A DNA stretch of 53,798 nt from assembly GCA_020636675.1 (NCBI GenBank), contig JACJXK010000020.1:1-53798 (forward strand), in the 5' to 3' direction. This stretch comes from Prevotellaceae bacterium (GTDB lineage: Bacteria; Bacteroidota; Bacteroidia; Bacteroidales; Paludibacteraceae). The position numbers were made by a program, and so were the translations under genes. Of this stretch, positions 43,130 through 51,172 are shown in pieces. Under the pieces are notes generated by a model. It saw only the letters and a program-made list of their open reading frames with translations, searched no databases and was not told where the DNA came from. The number at the start of each line of letters is the position of its first letter. The stretch's first letter is position 1.

Positions 43130-45004
43130 ATGAAATTAAAAACAGAAATAATAGACGGATGTACGGCATCTACCTACATCGCCTATGCCTTGTCCGACGT
43201 GGCCACCATCTATCCCATCTCGCCAGCCTCAGACATGAGCGAATTGGCAGACAAATGGGCCAGTCAAGGTCGGAAAAATCTAATGGGGCAAACCATGGTA
43301 GTCCGCGAATTGCAATCGGAAGCCGGCGCTGCAGGTGCGGTGCATGGCAGTCTGTCGGGAGGTGCGTTGACCACAACATTCACGGCATCCCAAGGACTTC
43401 TGCTGATGATTCCGAACATGTATAAAATTGCGGGAGAACTCCTCCCTGCCGTCTTCCACGTCACGGCCAGATCGTTGTCCACGCATGCACTCTCCATATT
43501 TGGCGACCATCAGGACGTAATGGCGTGTCGCCAAACCGGGTTTGCCTTCTTGGCATCTTCGTCCGTACAAGAGTGCATGGACCTTGCGCTAGTATCACAT
43601 TTGTCGGCCATTGAGGGTTCCGTACCGTTTTGCCATTTCTTTGACGGATGGCGCACTTCTAGCGAGATGCAAACCACAAAGCTGATAGACTATGAGGACA
43701 TACGAGGGTTGGTAAACTGGGACAAAGTACGGGACTTCCGACGTAGAGCCATGAACCCAGAGCATCCGGACGTGCGTGGAACGGCACAAAACCCAGACAT
43801 CTATTTTCAAAACAGAGAAGCTGGAAACCGTTTTTACAACGCATTACCGGACATAGTAGAGAAGAACATGAGAGCCGTGGAAAAAATCACCGGCAGATCC
43901 TATCATCCGTTTGACTATGTAGGACACGAATTGGCAGAACAGGTCATCGTCGCCATAGGTTCCAGCTGTAATGTAATAGAGGAGACGGTCCGTCATCTGC
44001 TGAAGAAAGGAGAAAAAGTGGGTCTGATAAAGGTTCGTCTCTATCGTCCTTTTTCCAAAGAGCGGTTTCTGGAAGCCATTCCAAAAAGTGCCAAAATAAT
44101 TTGCGCGCTCGACAGGACAAAAGAGGCGGGAGCACAAGGCGAACCACTTTTTCTGGATGTTTGCGCAGCCTTGCATTCGGCCGGCTCATCCTTACCCGTA
44201 ATAGGCGGACGTTACGGTTTGAGCTCCAAGGATTTCACGCCATGCATGGCGAATGCAATTTTCGGGAATATGAAGAGCCCCTCTCCAAAAGCGACGTTCA
44301 CCGTAGGAATCACGGACGACGTCACCTCTCTTTCCCTTTCGACTGGAGAGAGTATAGAAACCACGCAACCCGGCATCATACAATGCAAGTTCTTTGGCTT
44401 TGGATCGGACGGTACGGTTGGCGCAAATAGGCAAGCGGCCGACATTGTAGGCAAAAACACAGACCTTTACATCCAAGCCTATTTTTCATACGACTCAAAG
44501 AAATCGGGAGGATACACCGTTTCTCATCTTCGTTTCGGAAAAGAGCAGATACAATCCTCCTACCCTATCATCCACGCAGACTACATAGCATGCCATAAAG
44601 ATTCTTATGTCCGCAAGTTTGACGTATTGGACGGCATCAAAGAAAACGGCACATTCGTGCTCAACTCTACATGGTCAACCACAGACGACCTGGAACGTGA
44701 ACTGTCGGCACAGATGCTACGTACCATCGCTCAGAAACGGCTAAAGCTATTCAATGTCGACGCAGTAAAAATAGCCGGTAAGGTAGGTCTTGGCGGACGT
44801 ATCAACATGATTATGGAGACAGTATTCTTCAAACTTTCCAACGTCATGGACTTCGAGAAGGCGGTGTCCTCTCTGAAAGAAAACGTGAAGAAAATCTATG
44901 CCATGAAAGGCGACGCCGTCGTCCAGATGAGCCTGAAAGCCATAGACAACACAATAGGGAAATTGACAGAGATAAAATATCCCGACTCTTGGAAAGAAGC
45001 GTAA
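43130..45004 (+). CDS. nifJ: pyruvate:ferredoxin oxidoreductase, N-terminal part (domains I-III)
   Basis: 624 residues. It covers the first three domains of a one-chain PFOR, which oxidises pyruvate and CoA to acetyl-CoA and CO2, passing electrons to ferredoxin. Substrate-site residues by Desulfovibrio numbering are Glu64 (LQSEAGAAGAVHG) and Arg114 (HVTARSLSTHALSIFGDHQD). The Thr31 position is Ser (YPISPASDMSE). Domain III is marked by CKFFGFGSDGTVGANRQAADI and YFSYDSKKSGGYTVSHLRFG. The chain stops at a TAA at 45002-45004, and the rest of the protein follows in the same frame after it. Confidence 0.92.
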   Translation: MKLKTEIIDGCTASTYIAYALSDVATIYPISPASDMSELADKWASQGRKNLMGQTMVVRELQSEAGAAGAVHGSLSGGALTTTFTASQGLLLMIPNMYKIAGELLPAVFHVTARSLSTHALSIFGDHQDVMACRQTGFAFLASSSVQECMDLALVSHLSAIEGSVPFCHFFDGWRTSSEMQTTKLIDYEDIRGLVNWDKVRDFRRRAMNPEHPDVRGTAQNPDIYFQNREAGNRFYNALPDIVEKNMRAVEKITGRSYHPFDYVGHELAEQVIVAIGSSCNVIEETVRHLLKKGEKVGLIKVRLYRPFSKERFLEAIPKSAKIICALDRTKEAGAQGEPLFLDVCAALHSAGSSLPVIGGRYGLSSKDFTPCMANAIFGNMKSPSPKATFTVGITDDVTSLSLSTGESIETTQPGIIQCKFFGFGSDGTVGANRQAADIVGKNTDLYIQAYFSYDSKKSGGYTVSHLRFGKEQIQSSYPIIHADYIACHKDSYVRKFDVLDGIKENGTFVLNSTWSTTDDLERELSAQMLRTIAQKRLKLFNVDAVKIAGKVGLGGRINMIMETVFFKLSNVMDFEKAVSSLKENVKKIYAMKGDAVVQMSLKAIDNTIGKLTEIKYPDSWKEA

Positions 45005-45028
45005 GAGAGAGAAGAGGCAGAGCGGGAT

Positions 45029-46645
45029 GTGCCTGACTTTGTCCGTCAAATAGCAGAACCCATCCTAGCGTTAAAGGGAGACGGCATACCAGTATCCAAA
45101 CTATCGCCTGATGGCATAGTGCCGGTTGGCACCACCCAATACGAGAAGCGGGCGGTGGCCATAAACATCCCGATATGGGACAACGGCAAGTGCATACAAT
45201 GTTGCCAATGCTCCATGGTTTGTCCTCATGCATCCATCCGTGCATACTGGGCTAAAGAAGAGGAGACCAAGGATGCACCCATCTCATTCACCACAAAAGA
45301 GGCCGTTGGCGGCGACACGCTGAAGAACATGAGATTCCGCATACAGGTATTTCCGGAAGACTGCCAAGGATGTGGATCCTGCGCAAACGTGTGTCCGGTA
45401 GACGCACTATCCATGCAGCCGCTGAAAGAAAATTGCGGAAAGGAGAAATTGAATCTGGATTATGCACAAAAACACATCCGGCAGAAGGAAGGATATCTTC
45501 CCCGCAATACGGTGAAAGGATCGCAGATGTATCAGCCACTGTTTGAATTTTCGGGAGCCTGCGCAGGTTGCGGGGAGACCCCGTACGTGAAGCTAATCAC
45601 CCAACTCTTCGGCGAACGCATGATCATAGCCAACGCCACGGGTTGCAGCTCCATCTATGGCGCCAGCATGCCAAGCATGCCATACACCACCAACGGCGAA
45701 CACCACGGTCCGGCATGGGGAAACTCTCTGTTTGAAGATGCCGGCGAGTATGGATACGGCATCCATATAGCCATCAAACACCGGCGGAACCGGCTAAAAG
45801 CCATGGTGGGCAATCTCCTCAATCAGGACGCCGTCTCCGAAGAGATAAAGTCGGCACTGGCAGAATGGGAGAAGGCAGAGAATGAAGGGAATCCATCGTC
45901 TGACGCCGGAAAGAAAATATCCGAACTTTTGAAGGAAGAAGATGCCGAAGGGCCGTTAAAGGAACTATCCGAGTTGGCCGATTTGCTCGTCAAAAAATCA
46001 GTATGGATTGTAGGAGGAGACGGTTGGGCCTACGACATCGGATTTGGCGGGTTAGACCACGTCTTGGCTTCCGGCGAAAACATCAACGTACTAGTCCTCG
46101 ACACAGAGTGCTATTCCAACACAGGAGGACAAACTTCCAAGGCAACACCATTGGGTGCGGTGGCGAAATTCGCATCTTCAGGCAAACGTACAAACAAAAA
46201 AGAACTTGGCCGGATGATGATGACATACGGGAACGTGTATGTAGCATCCATCGCCATGGGAGCAAACAAACAGCAGACCATCGACGCCATCTCCGAAGCC
46301 GAGGCCTTTGACGGCCCGTCTGTCGTGATAGCCTATAGTCCATGCATCAATCATGGCATACGAAAAGGCATGGGCACCAGCATGGAAGAAGAGCACCATG
46401 CGGTGGCATGTGGCTACTGGCCACTTTACCGATACAACCCAAAACTGGCCGAAGCCGGGAAAAACCCGTTGACCGTGGACTATAAACAACCGGACGGCAC
46501 CATGCCTGCATTCCTGAGCGGAGAAGACCGATACGCATACCTGTCGGCTATTCTGCCAAACGATGCGAAGGTTCTGAATACGGCACTACAAAAGGAGTGC
46601 GATTCGGAATATCGGACTTTGGCGAGAGAAAGTTCACTTCTTTAA
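45029..46645 (+). CDS. nifJ: pyruvate:ferredoxin oxidoreductase, C-terminal part (ferredoxin-like and TPP domains)
   Basis: 538 residues if translation begins at the GTG 24 bases after the in-frame TAA. It starts at the VPDFVRQIAEPILALKGD segment that follows the linker in one-chain PFORs. Two 4Fe-4S motifs are intact (CIQCCQCSMVCPHAS, then CQGCGSCANVCPVDAL). The TPP domain has SGACAGCGETPYVKLITQLFG with cluster cysteines, GGDGWAYDIGFGGLDHVL, and TECYSNTGGQTSKATPLGAV with the substrate-site Asn. Both parts sum to 1162 codons, a normal PFOR length. A purine-rich stretch (gagagagaagaggcagag) just before the GTG could serve as a ribosome site for restart. Confidence 0.9.
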   Translation: MPDFVRQIAEPILALKGDGIPVSKLSPDGIVPVGTTQYEKRAVAINIPIWDNGKCIQCCQCSMVCPHASIRAYWAKEEETKDAPISFTTKEAVGGDTLKNMRFRIQVFPEDCQGCGSCANVCPVDALSMQPLKENCGKEKLNLDYAQKHIRQKEGYLPRNTVKGSQMYQPLFEFSGACAGCGETPYVKLITQLFGERMIIANATGCSSIYGASMPSMPYTTNGEHHGPAWGNSLFEDAGEYGYGIHIAIKHRRNRLKAMVGNLLNQDAVSEEIKSALAEWEKAENEGNPSSDAGKKISELLKEEDAEGPLKELSELADLLVKKSVWIVGGDGWAYDIGFGGLDHVLASGENINVLVLDTECYSNTGGQTSKATPLGAVAKFASSGKRTNKKELGRMMMTYGNVYVASIAMGANKQQTIDAISEAEAFDGPSVVIAYSPCINHGIRKGMGTSMEEEHHAVACGYWPLYRYNPKLAEAGKNPLTVDYKQPDGTMPAFLSGEDRYAYLSAILPNDAKVLNTALQKECDSEYRTLARESSLL

Positions 46646-46652
46646 CCTCCAC

Positions 46653-46740
46653 ATCTTCTTGATTCTCATTTCCACCTCCAAAGAAACTGCAATGAAAAAA
46701 ATCACTGCGACGAAGGAAAGGAATGAGAATCAATGAAGAT
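46653..46740. repeat. imperfect inverted repeat after the PFOR genes
   Basis: 46653-46673 (atcttcttgattctcatttcc) and 46720-46740 match as inverses with few differences (atcttc, gattctcatt shared). It lies between the PFOR stop and the terminator stem at 46745. Confidence 0.75.
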
Positions 46741-46744
46741 TTTT

Positions 46745-46797
46745 TCTCGGCATGTTAATCCAATAAGTACCGGCAAAATCACTTGACCATGCCGAGA
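46745..46797. terminator. bidirectional terminator between PFOR and aroC
   Basis: The arms tctcggcatg (46745-46754) and catgccgaga (46788-46797) are perfect. T tracts lie on both sides (ttttt at 46741, attattttttt after 46797), which suits convergent genes. Confidence 0.75.
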
Positions 46798-46848
46798 TTA
46801 TTTTTTTCAAGACAGGCAACGACGGAAAACAGGGAACAAAAAGCTCAC

Positions 46849-47928
46849 CTATTCCCTCACACACCTATTCAACAACAACGCATCCAATATCACCATAGCA
46901 GACATTGACTCCACAATAGGGACGGCACGAGGCAACACGCAAGGGTCATGACGGCCCTTTGCCTTGAGCAACAGACTATCACCATTTTCATTCACCGTCT
47001 CCTGTTCCCTCAAAAGGGTAGGTATCGGTTTGAAGGCCACACGGAAAAAGATATCCTCTCCGTCGGATATGCCACCCTGTATGCCTCCCGAATTATTTGT
47101 CCGCGTATGGATTCCTTCCTCGTCAGAATAATAGATGTCATTCATCTCAGAGCCTCGTCGGCTCACTCCGTCAAAACCCATTCCATAATCAAAGCCTTTG
47201 GCCGCGTTGATGGAAAGCATGGCCTTTGCCAGTTCGGCATGAAGCTTGCCAAAAACAGGTTCACCCAGCCCTACCGGGCAACCGGAGATGACACAAGAGA
47301 CCACGCCTCCGATGGTATCACCCTCCTCTTTCACCTGCTTTATCAATGCCACCATCCGTTCAGAGACCTCCGGATCAGGGCAACGCACCAAGCTCTCTTC
47401 CGTCAGGGAGAAATCCAACTCGTGATAATCCTTCTCCAACTTAACGGGACCTGCCTGTGAAGTATAGGCTTGGACAGTGATGCCACATTGTCGGAGATAG
47501 AGTTTTGCAATTGCGCCACCCACCACACGGGCTATCGTCTCTCGGGCAGAAGACCGTCCTCCTCCTCTATAATCGCGGATGCCATACTTCAGCGTATAAG
47601 TATAGTCGGCATGGGAAGGACGATAGATATTCTTCATCTCATCATAATCGGAAGAGTGTTGGTTCGTATTCCACACAGAGAAGGCAATCGGCGTCCCAGT
47701 CGACTTCCCTTCATATATGCCAGAAAGAAAATCCACCTTGTCGGCTTCATCTCTTGATGTTGTGATGGAAGACTGTCCCGGCTTGCGTCGGTTCAACTCT
47801 TGTTGCACAAACTCCTCATCAATCTCAATGCCGGCAGGAAATCCATCAATGACACCGCCAATAGCCTTACCATGCGATTCGCCAAACGTGGTCAATCTAA
47901 ACCTTTCTCCAAATGTATTCATAAACAT
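46849..47928 (-). CDS. aroC: chorismate synthase
   Basis: 359 residues. It makes chorismate from EPSP in the last step of the shikimate pathway, with reduced FMN as cofactor. Marks are TFGESHGKAIGGVIDGFPAG near the N-terminus, the RPSHADYTYTLKYGIRDYRGGGRSSARET region in pieces, GFDYGMGFDGVSRRGSEMND, and the conserved NNSGGIQGGISDGEDI. A second ATG two codons inside (47922) is an equally good start. A terminator hairpin (47937-47970) lies directly before the gene. Confidence 0.97.
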   Translation of the reverse strand: MFMNTFGERFRLTTFGESHGKAIGGVIDGFPAGIEIDEEFVQQELNRRKPGQSSITTSRDEADKVDFLSGIYEGKSTGTPIAFSVWNTNQHSSDYDEMKNIYRPSHADYTYTLKYGIRDYRGGGRSSARETIARVVGGAIAKLYLRQCGITVQAYTSQAGPVKLEKDYHELDFSLTEESLVRCPDPEVSERMVALIKQVKEEGDTIGGVVSCVISGCPVGLGEPVFGKLHAELAKAMLSINAAKGFDYGMGFDGVSRRGSEMNDIYYSDEEGIHTRTNNSGGIQGGISDGEDIFFRVAFKPIPTLLREQETVNENGDSLLLKAKGRHDPCVLPRAVPIVESMSAMVILDALLLNRCVRE

Positions 47929-47936
47929 TTCAAATT

Positions 47937-47970
47937 AAAAAACGCAGTCTTAACCAAAGCCAAGACTGCG
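47937..47970 (-). terminator. terminator of slyD, just before aroC
   Basis: The arms cgcagtctt (47943-47951) and aagactgcg (47962-47970) are perfect. On the minus strand six T follow, ending only about 10 bases before the aroC ATG, leaving no room for an aroC promoter after it. Confidence 0.88.
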
Positions 47971-48046
47971 CCGTATTTTAACACTCTGTTTATTTATCTT
48001 TACAAACAGACCAACCTGTCTTGTTTCTCAAAAACCAGATTCAAGG

Positions 48047-48616
48047 TTACTCTCCGCAACCGCCGCAATTACCGCCACACTCCGAAGAGCAATCGTCACA
48101 GCTGCCGCCACAACCACCACAATGGTGCTTATTAGTCACCACCGCGATTTCCTCCTCCGTAGCATCCCGAACTTCCAGTACCTCGCCAACAAAGTTCAAT
48201 GTCTCGCCAGCCAATGGATGGTTAAAGTCCATCTTCACCTTGTCTTCGCTCACTTCAAGAACGATACCATTCATTTTGTTACCTTCAGAATCCATCATAG
48301 GAACCAGCTTTCCCTCTGCGATGCTCTCGCCATCAAACGCTCCGTCTACCACGAAGATTGACTTATCAAGGTCGATGATACGCTCATCCTCGTAATCGCC
48401 ATAAGCATCTTCCGAATTTATAGTAAAATTGAACTTGTCGCCTACAGACAAACCCTTCAAATTGTCTTCAAATTTATCCAGCATCATGCCCAATCCAAAA
48501 GTGAATTTAAGAGGACGTTCCGCCGTAGCCTTTTCCATTAGTTCAGGTTTACCATCTTCTCCGCCCACGAACAAGTCGTAAGAAACACCCACGAATTTTT
48601 TGTCTGAAATAGTCAT
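48047..48616 (-). CDS. slyD: SlyD-type FKBP peptidyl-prolyl isomerase
   Basis: 189 residues. The FKBP core appears as KKFVGVSYDLFVGGEDGKPE in pieces, then FTFGLGMMLDKFEDNLKGLSVGDKFNF. The insert-in-flap domain of SlyD proteins follows, with EDAYGDYEDERIIDLDKSIF and DFNHPLAGETLNFVGEVLEVRDATEEE. The C-terminal tail has two His and seven Cys among many Gly (CGGCGGSCDDC, CGGNCGGC). SlyD tails of this kind bind nickel and other metals in Enterobacteria. So a metal-binding chaperone and prolyl isomerase of the cytosol is likely. Confidence 0.93.
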   Translation of the reverse strand: MTISDKKFVGVSYDLFVGGEDGKPELMEKATAERPLKFTFGLGMMLDKFEDNLKGLSVGDKFNFTINSEDAYGDYEDERIIDLDKSIFVVDGAFDGESIAEGKLVPMMDSEGNKMNGIVLEVSEDKVKMDFNHPLAGETLNFVGEVLEVRDATEEEIAVVTNKHHCGGCGGSCDDCSSECGGNCGGCGE

Positions 48617-48658
48617 TTTTTTATATTCTAATTAATAATCCGTATAATTTGCACTGTG

Positions 48659-48693
48659 CAAAGATACGAAATAACTTATGAGTTGCAACTCAT
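48659..48693 (-). promoter_or_regulatory. slyD promoter with overlapping 16-bp palindrome
   Basis: Minus-strand TATCTTTG (48659-48666) is preceded at 19 bases by GTTG (48686-48689), a three-of-four match to the -33 box. The perfect palindrome atgagttgcaactcat (48678-48693) covers that -33 position, so it is a candidate operator. The box ends 42 bases before the slyD start. Confidence 0.65.
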
Positions 48694-48867
48694 GTGGCAA
48701 CTTCAGAACGTAACATTCACAAAAAATAAGGATACGAAGATTTCTTTTCTGACCGATTAAATTTCATCCCGCGTCAGCATTACCAAACGTCTTCACAGAC
48801 TTCTGCCAAACACACCCATCATCCATTTTATTGCCTTTTTCCCTTTCCATCTCTCGTGCATTTGTAT

Positions 48868-48875
48868 TATTTTTG
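48868..48875 (+). promoter_or_regulatory. candidate -7 element (TATTTTTG) of ung
   Basis: TATTTTTG lies 21 bases before the ung ATG; TTTC at 48844-48847 is a partial -33 match at 20 bases. Confidence 0.5.
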
Positions 48876-48896
48876 TCCGGAACATATACAAACAAC

Positions 48897-49559
48897 ATGG
48901 AAGTAAAGATTGAGCCATCATGGAAAGCCGTTCTCCAGTCGGAATTCGGCAAACCCTATTTCGAGATTCTAACCGGTTTCGTAAGAAAAGAATACCAGAC
49001 ACAGACCATATTCCCGCCTGCCAGCCTCATCTTCAATGCGTTTAATCTATGCCCATTCGACAAGACAAAAGTCGTCATCATAGGACAAGACCCTTACCAC
49101 GGATACGGGCAGGCACACGGGCTATGTTTCTCCGTTAACGACGGCATCCAGTTTCCCCCATCCCTCGTCAATATCTTCAAAGAGATAACAGACGACCTGC
49201 ACGTGCCCGCACCCGCCTCCGGCAACCTAGAGCGTTGGGCAAAGCAAGGCGTGTTACTGCTCAACGCCATCCTTACTGTGCGGTCAGGGCAAGCCGCATC
49301 CCACCAGAACAAGGGCTGGGAAGAGTTCACAGACAGTGTCATAAAGGAACTTTCGGACAAAAGGGAAGGATTGGTCTTCCTGCTTTGGGGATCCTACGCA
49401 CAAAGAAAGGGATTGGTCATAGACACAAAGAAGCATCTGGTTCTGAAAGCCGTCCATCCATCGCCACTCTCCGCCTATCGCGGATTTTTGGGATGCCACC
49501 ATTTCAGCCAAGCCAACGCCTATCTGCAAAGCCACGGACAGACGCCCATTCAATGGTAG
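48897..49559 (+). CDS. ung: uracil-DNA glycosylase, family 1
   Basis: 220 residues from the ATG at 48897; a longer frame from 48831 would run through the promoter. It removes uracil from DNA at the start of base excision repair. The water-activating loop VVIIGQDPYHGYGQAHGLCFSV places the catalytic Asp at 65 and His at 68. The uracil-binding and minor-groove loops are present: LLLNAILTVRSGQAASHQNKGWEEF in pieces, LLWGSYAQRKG, and HPSPLSAYRGFLGCHHFS with the conserved His. Confidence 0.97.
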   Translation: MEVKIEPSWKAVLQSEFGKPYFEILTGFVRKEYQTQTIFPPASLIFNAFNLCPFDKTKVVIIGQDPYHGYGQAHGLCFSVNDGIQFPPSLVNIFKEITDDLHVPAPASGNLERWAKQGVLLLNAILTVRSGQAASHQNKGWEEFTDSVIKELSDKREGLVFLLWGSYAQRKGLVIDTKKHLVLKAVHPSPLSAYRGFLGCHHFSQANAYLQSHGQTPIQW

Positions 49560-49684
49560 ACCCGGCAACGGAGTAATTTCACGCAGAAGGAAACCATTTC
49601 CCGTGCCATTTTGTTATCACTCCGACAAGTGGCAGAGCAACCCACGCTACTGCCTTGCCATCTATCATTCCTATTCTTATATAT

Positions 49685-50980
49685 ATGAAAGAACTACCCA
49701 TTGAAAACATGCCCGGCAAGGGCAACAGGAAGCGCGTGGTTGTCATCGGCGGCGGATTTGCAGGGCTGAACGTCGTGAAAGGGTTAGACAAACGACTTTT
49801 TCAAATCGTACTGATAGACAGACACAACTACCATCAGTTTCAACCTCTATACTACCAAGTGGCCACCTCCGGTCTCGAACCGTCATCCATCGGCTTCGCT
49901 TTCAGGAAGACATTAAGGAAGATGGGAGAAATCCATTTCCGAATGTGCACCGCACTATCGGTCGACACCAACGTCAACAGACTGGAGACCAGCATAGGCT
50001 ACATAGACTACGACTACCTCATCATCGCCTCCGGCACTTACACCAATTACATGGGCAACAAGGACCTGGAGCATTGCACCATGTCACTAAAGACTCTGCC
50101 AGAGTCCATCAACGTGCGCAACAACGTGCTACGCAGCTTCGAGAAAGCCATCAACTCGCACAGCGAAGCAGAAGCGGAGAGCCTGCTAAGTTTCGTCATC
50201 GTAGGTGGCGGGCCAACGGGAGTAGAGTTGGCCGGAGCCTTATCCGAATTGAGGAGATACACGCTTCCAAAAGACTACAACCAAGACAAGAGCCTCTCCC
50301 AAATGAAGATATACCTGCTAGACACCGCACCACGGCTTCTTGGCGGGATGAGCGAATTCTCGTCAAAAAAAGCATATAAATACCTGCAAGAGATGGGTGT
50401 GGAGATAATGCTCAACACAATGGTAAAAGGATATACCGACGGAAAAATAGAACTAAACGACGGCAGATCCATCGCTTCCTGTAACGTATTTTGGGTTGCC
50501 GGCGTTGCCGGACGCATTTTTCCCGGACTAGACAACGACGTATACGGAAGGAACAACCGCATAAAAGTGGACGGATGCAACCGAGTAGAAAACAGCAGCA
50601 ATCTATTCGCAATAGGCGACGTATGCCTCATGACTTCAGACCCCGCCTACCCACACGGACACCCACAAGTGGCACAAGCCGCCATTCAACAAGGGAAAAA
50701 CCTCGTCCATAACCTGAACAAAGGAGATCAGAAACCATTCCGCTACACAGACAGAGGCAGCATGGCCACCGTAGGCAGGAACAAGGCCGTAGTGGAATTC
50801 AGAAAAATCCATTTCGGAGGTTTCGTCGCTTGGATTCTTTGGCTCTTCGTACACCTCATGGCCATCGTTGGCGTCAAAAACAAAACTTTCGTATTGCTCA
50901 ATTGGGGATGGAGCTACTTCACACACGACACATCTTTACGGCTACTCATCCGGATGGACAATAAAAACGCGGACAAATAA
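49685..50980 (+). CDS. ndh: type II NADH dehydrogenase
   Basis: 431 residues from the ATG at 49685 (another in-frame ATG at 49709). It oxidises NADH and reduces quinone without pumping protons. Two dinucleotide folds are visible: RVVVIGGGFAGLNVVKGLD for FAD near the start, and FVIVGGGPTGVELAGALSEL for NADH near residue 165. The FAD contact SNLFAIGDVCLM and the quinone-side GHPQVAQAAIQQGKNL follow. A hydrophobic C-terminal segment (GGFVAWILWLFVHLMAIVGV) attaches it to the inner membrane. It follows ung by about 125 bases. Confidence 0.95.
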   Translation: MKELPIENMPGKGNRKRVVVIGGGFAGLNVVKGLDKRLFQIVLIDRHNYHQFQPLYYQVATSGLEPSSIGFAFRKTLRKMGEIHFRMCTALSVDTNVNRLETSIGYIDYDYLIIASGTYTNYMGNKDLEHCTMSLKTLPESINVRNNVLRSFEKAINSHSEAEAESLLSFVIVGGGPTGVELAGALSELRRYTLPKDYNQDKSLSQMKIYLLDTAPRLLGGMSEFSSKKAYKYLQEMGVEIMLNTMVKGYTDGKIELNDGRSIASCNVFWVAGVAGRIFPGLDNDVYGRNNRIKVDGCNRVENSSNLFAIGDVCLMTSDPAYPHGHPQVAQAAIQQGKNLVHNLNKGDQKPFRYTDRGSMATVGRNKAVVEFRKIHFGGFVAWILWLFVHLMAIVGVKNKTFVLLNWGWSYFTHDTSLRLLIRMDNKNADK

Positions 50981-51172
50981 CAGACAAGACGACAAGATTC
51001 ATTCCTCTTCCACACAACAAAAGCAGGCCATACAACCTGCATCCGCAAAAGAAGAAACGGAAACAATCAAAAGCGTCGGAAAAACAAAAAGACAAAAAAA
51101 GTTGGAACTTCCGAACTATATTTTGTTACTTTGCAGCCGTTTAATAAAAGAACAAGCGCAACAGAGTGTCTT

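Noticed and set aside
45002..45004. Selenocysteine or pyrrolysine at the PFOR stop
   Set aside because: The codon is TAA; selenocysteine uses TGA and pyrrolysine TAG, and no residue of that kind is expected in the linker.
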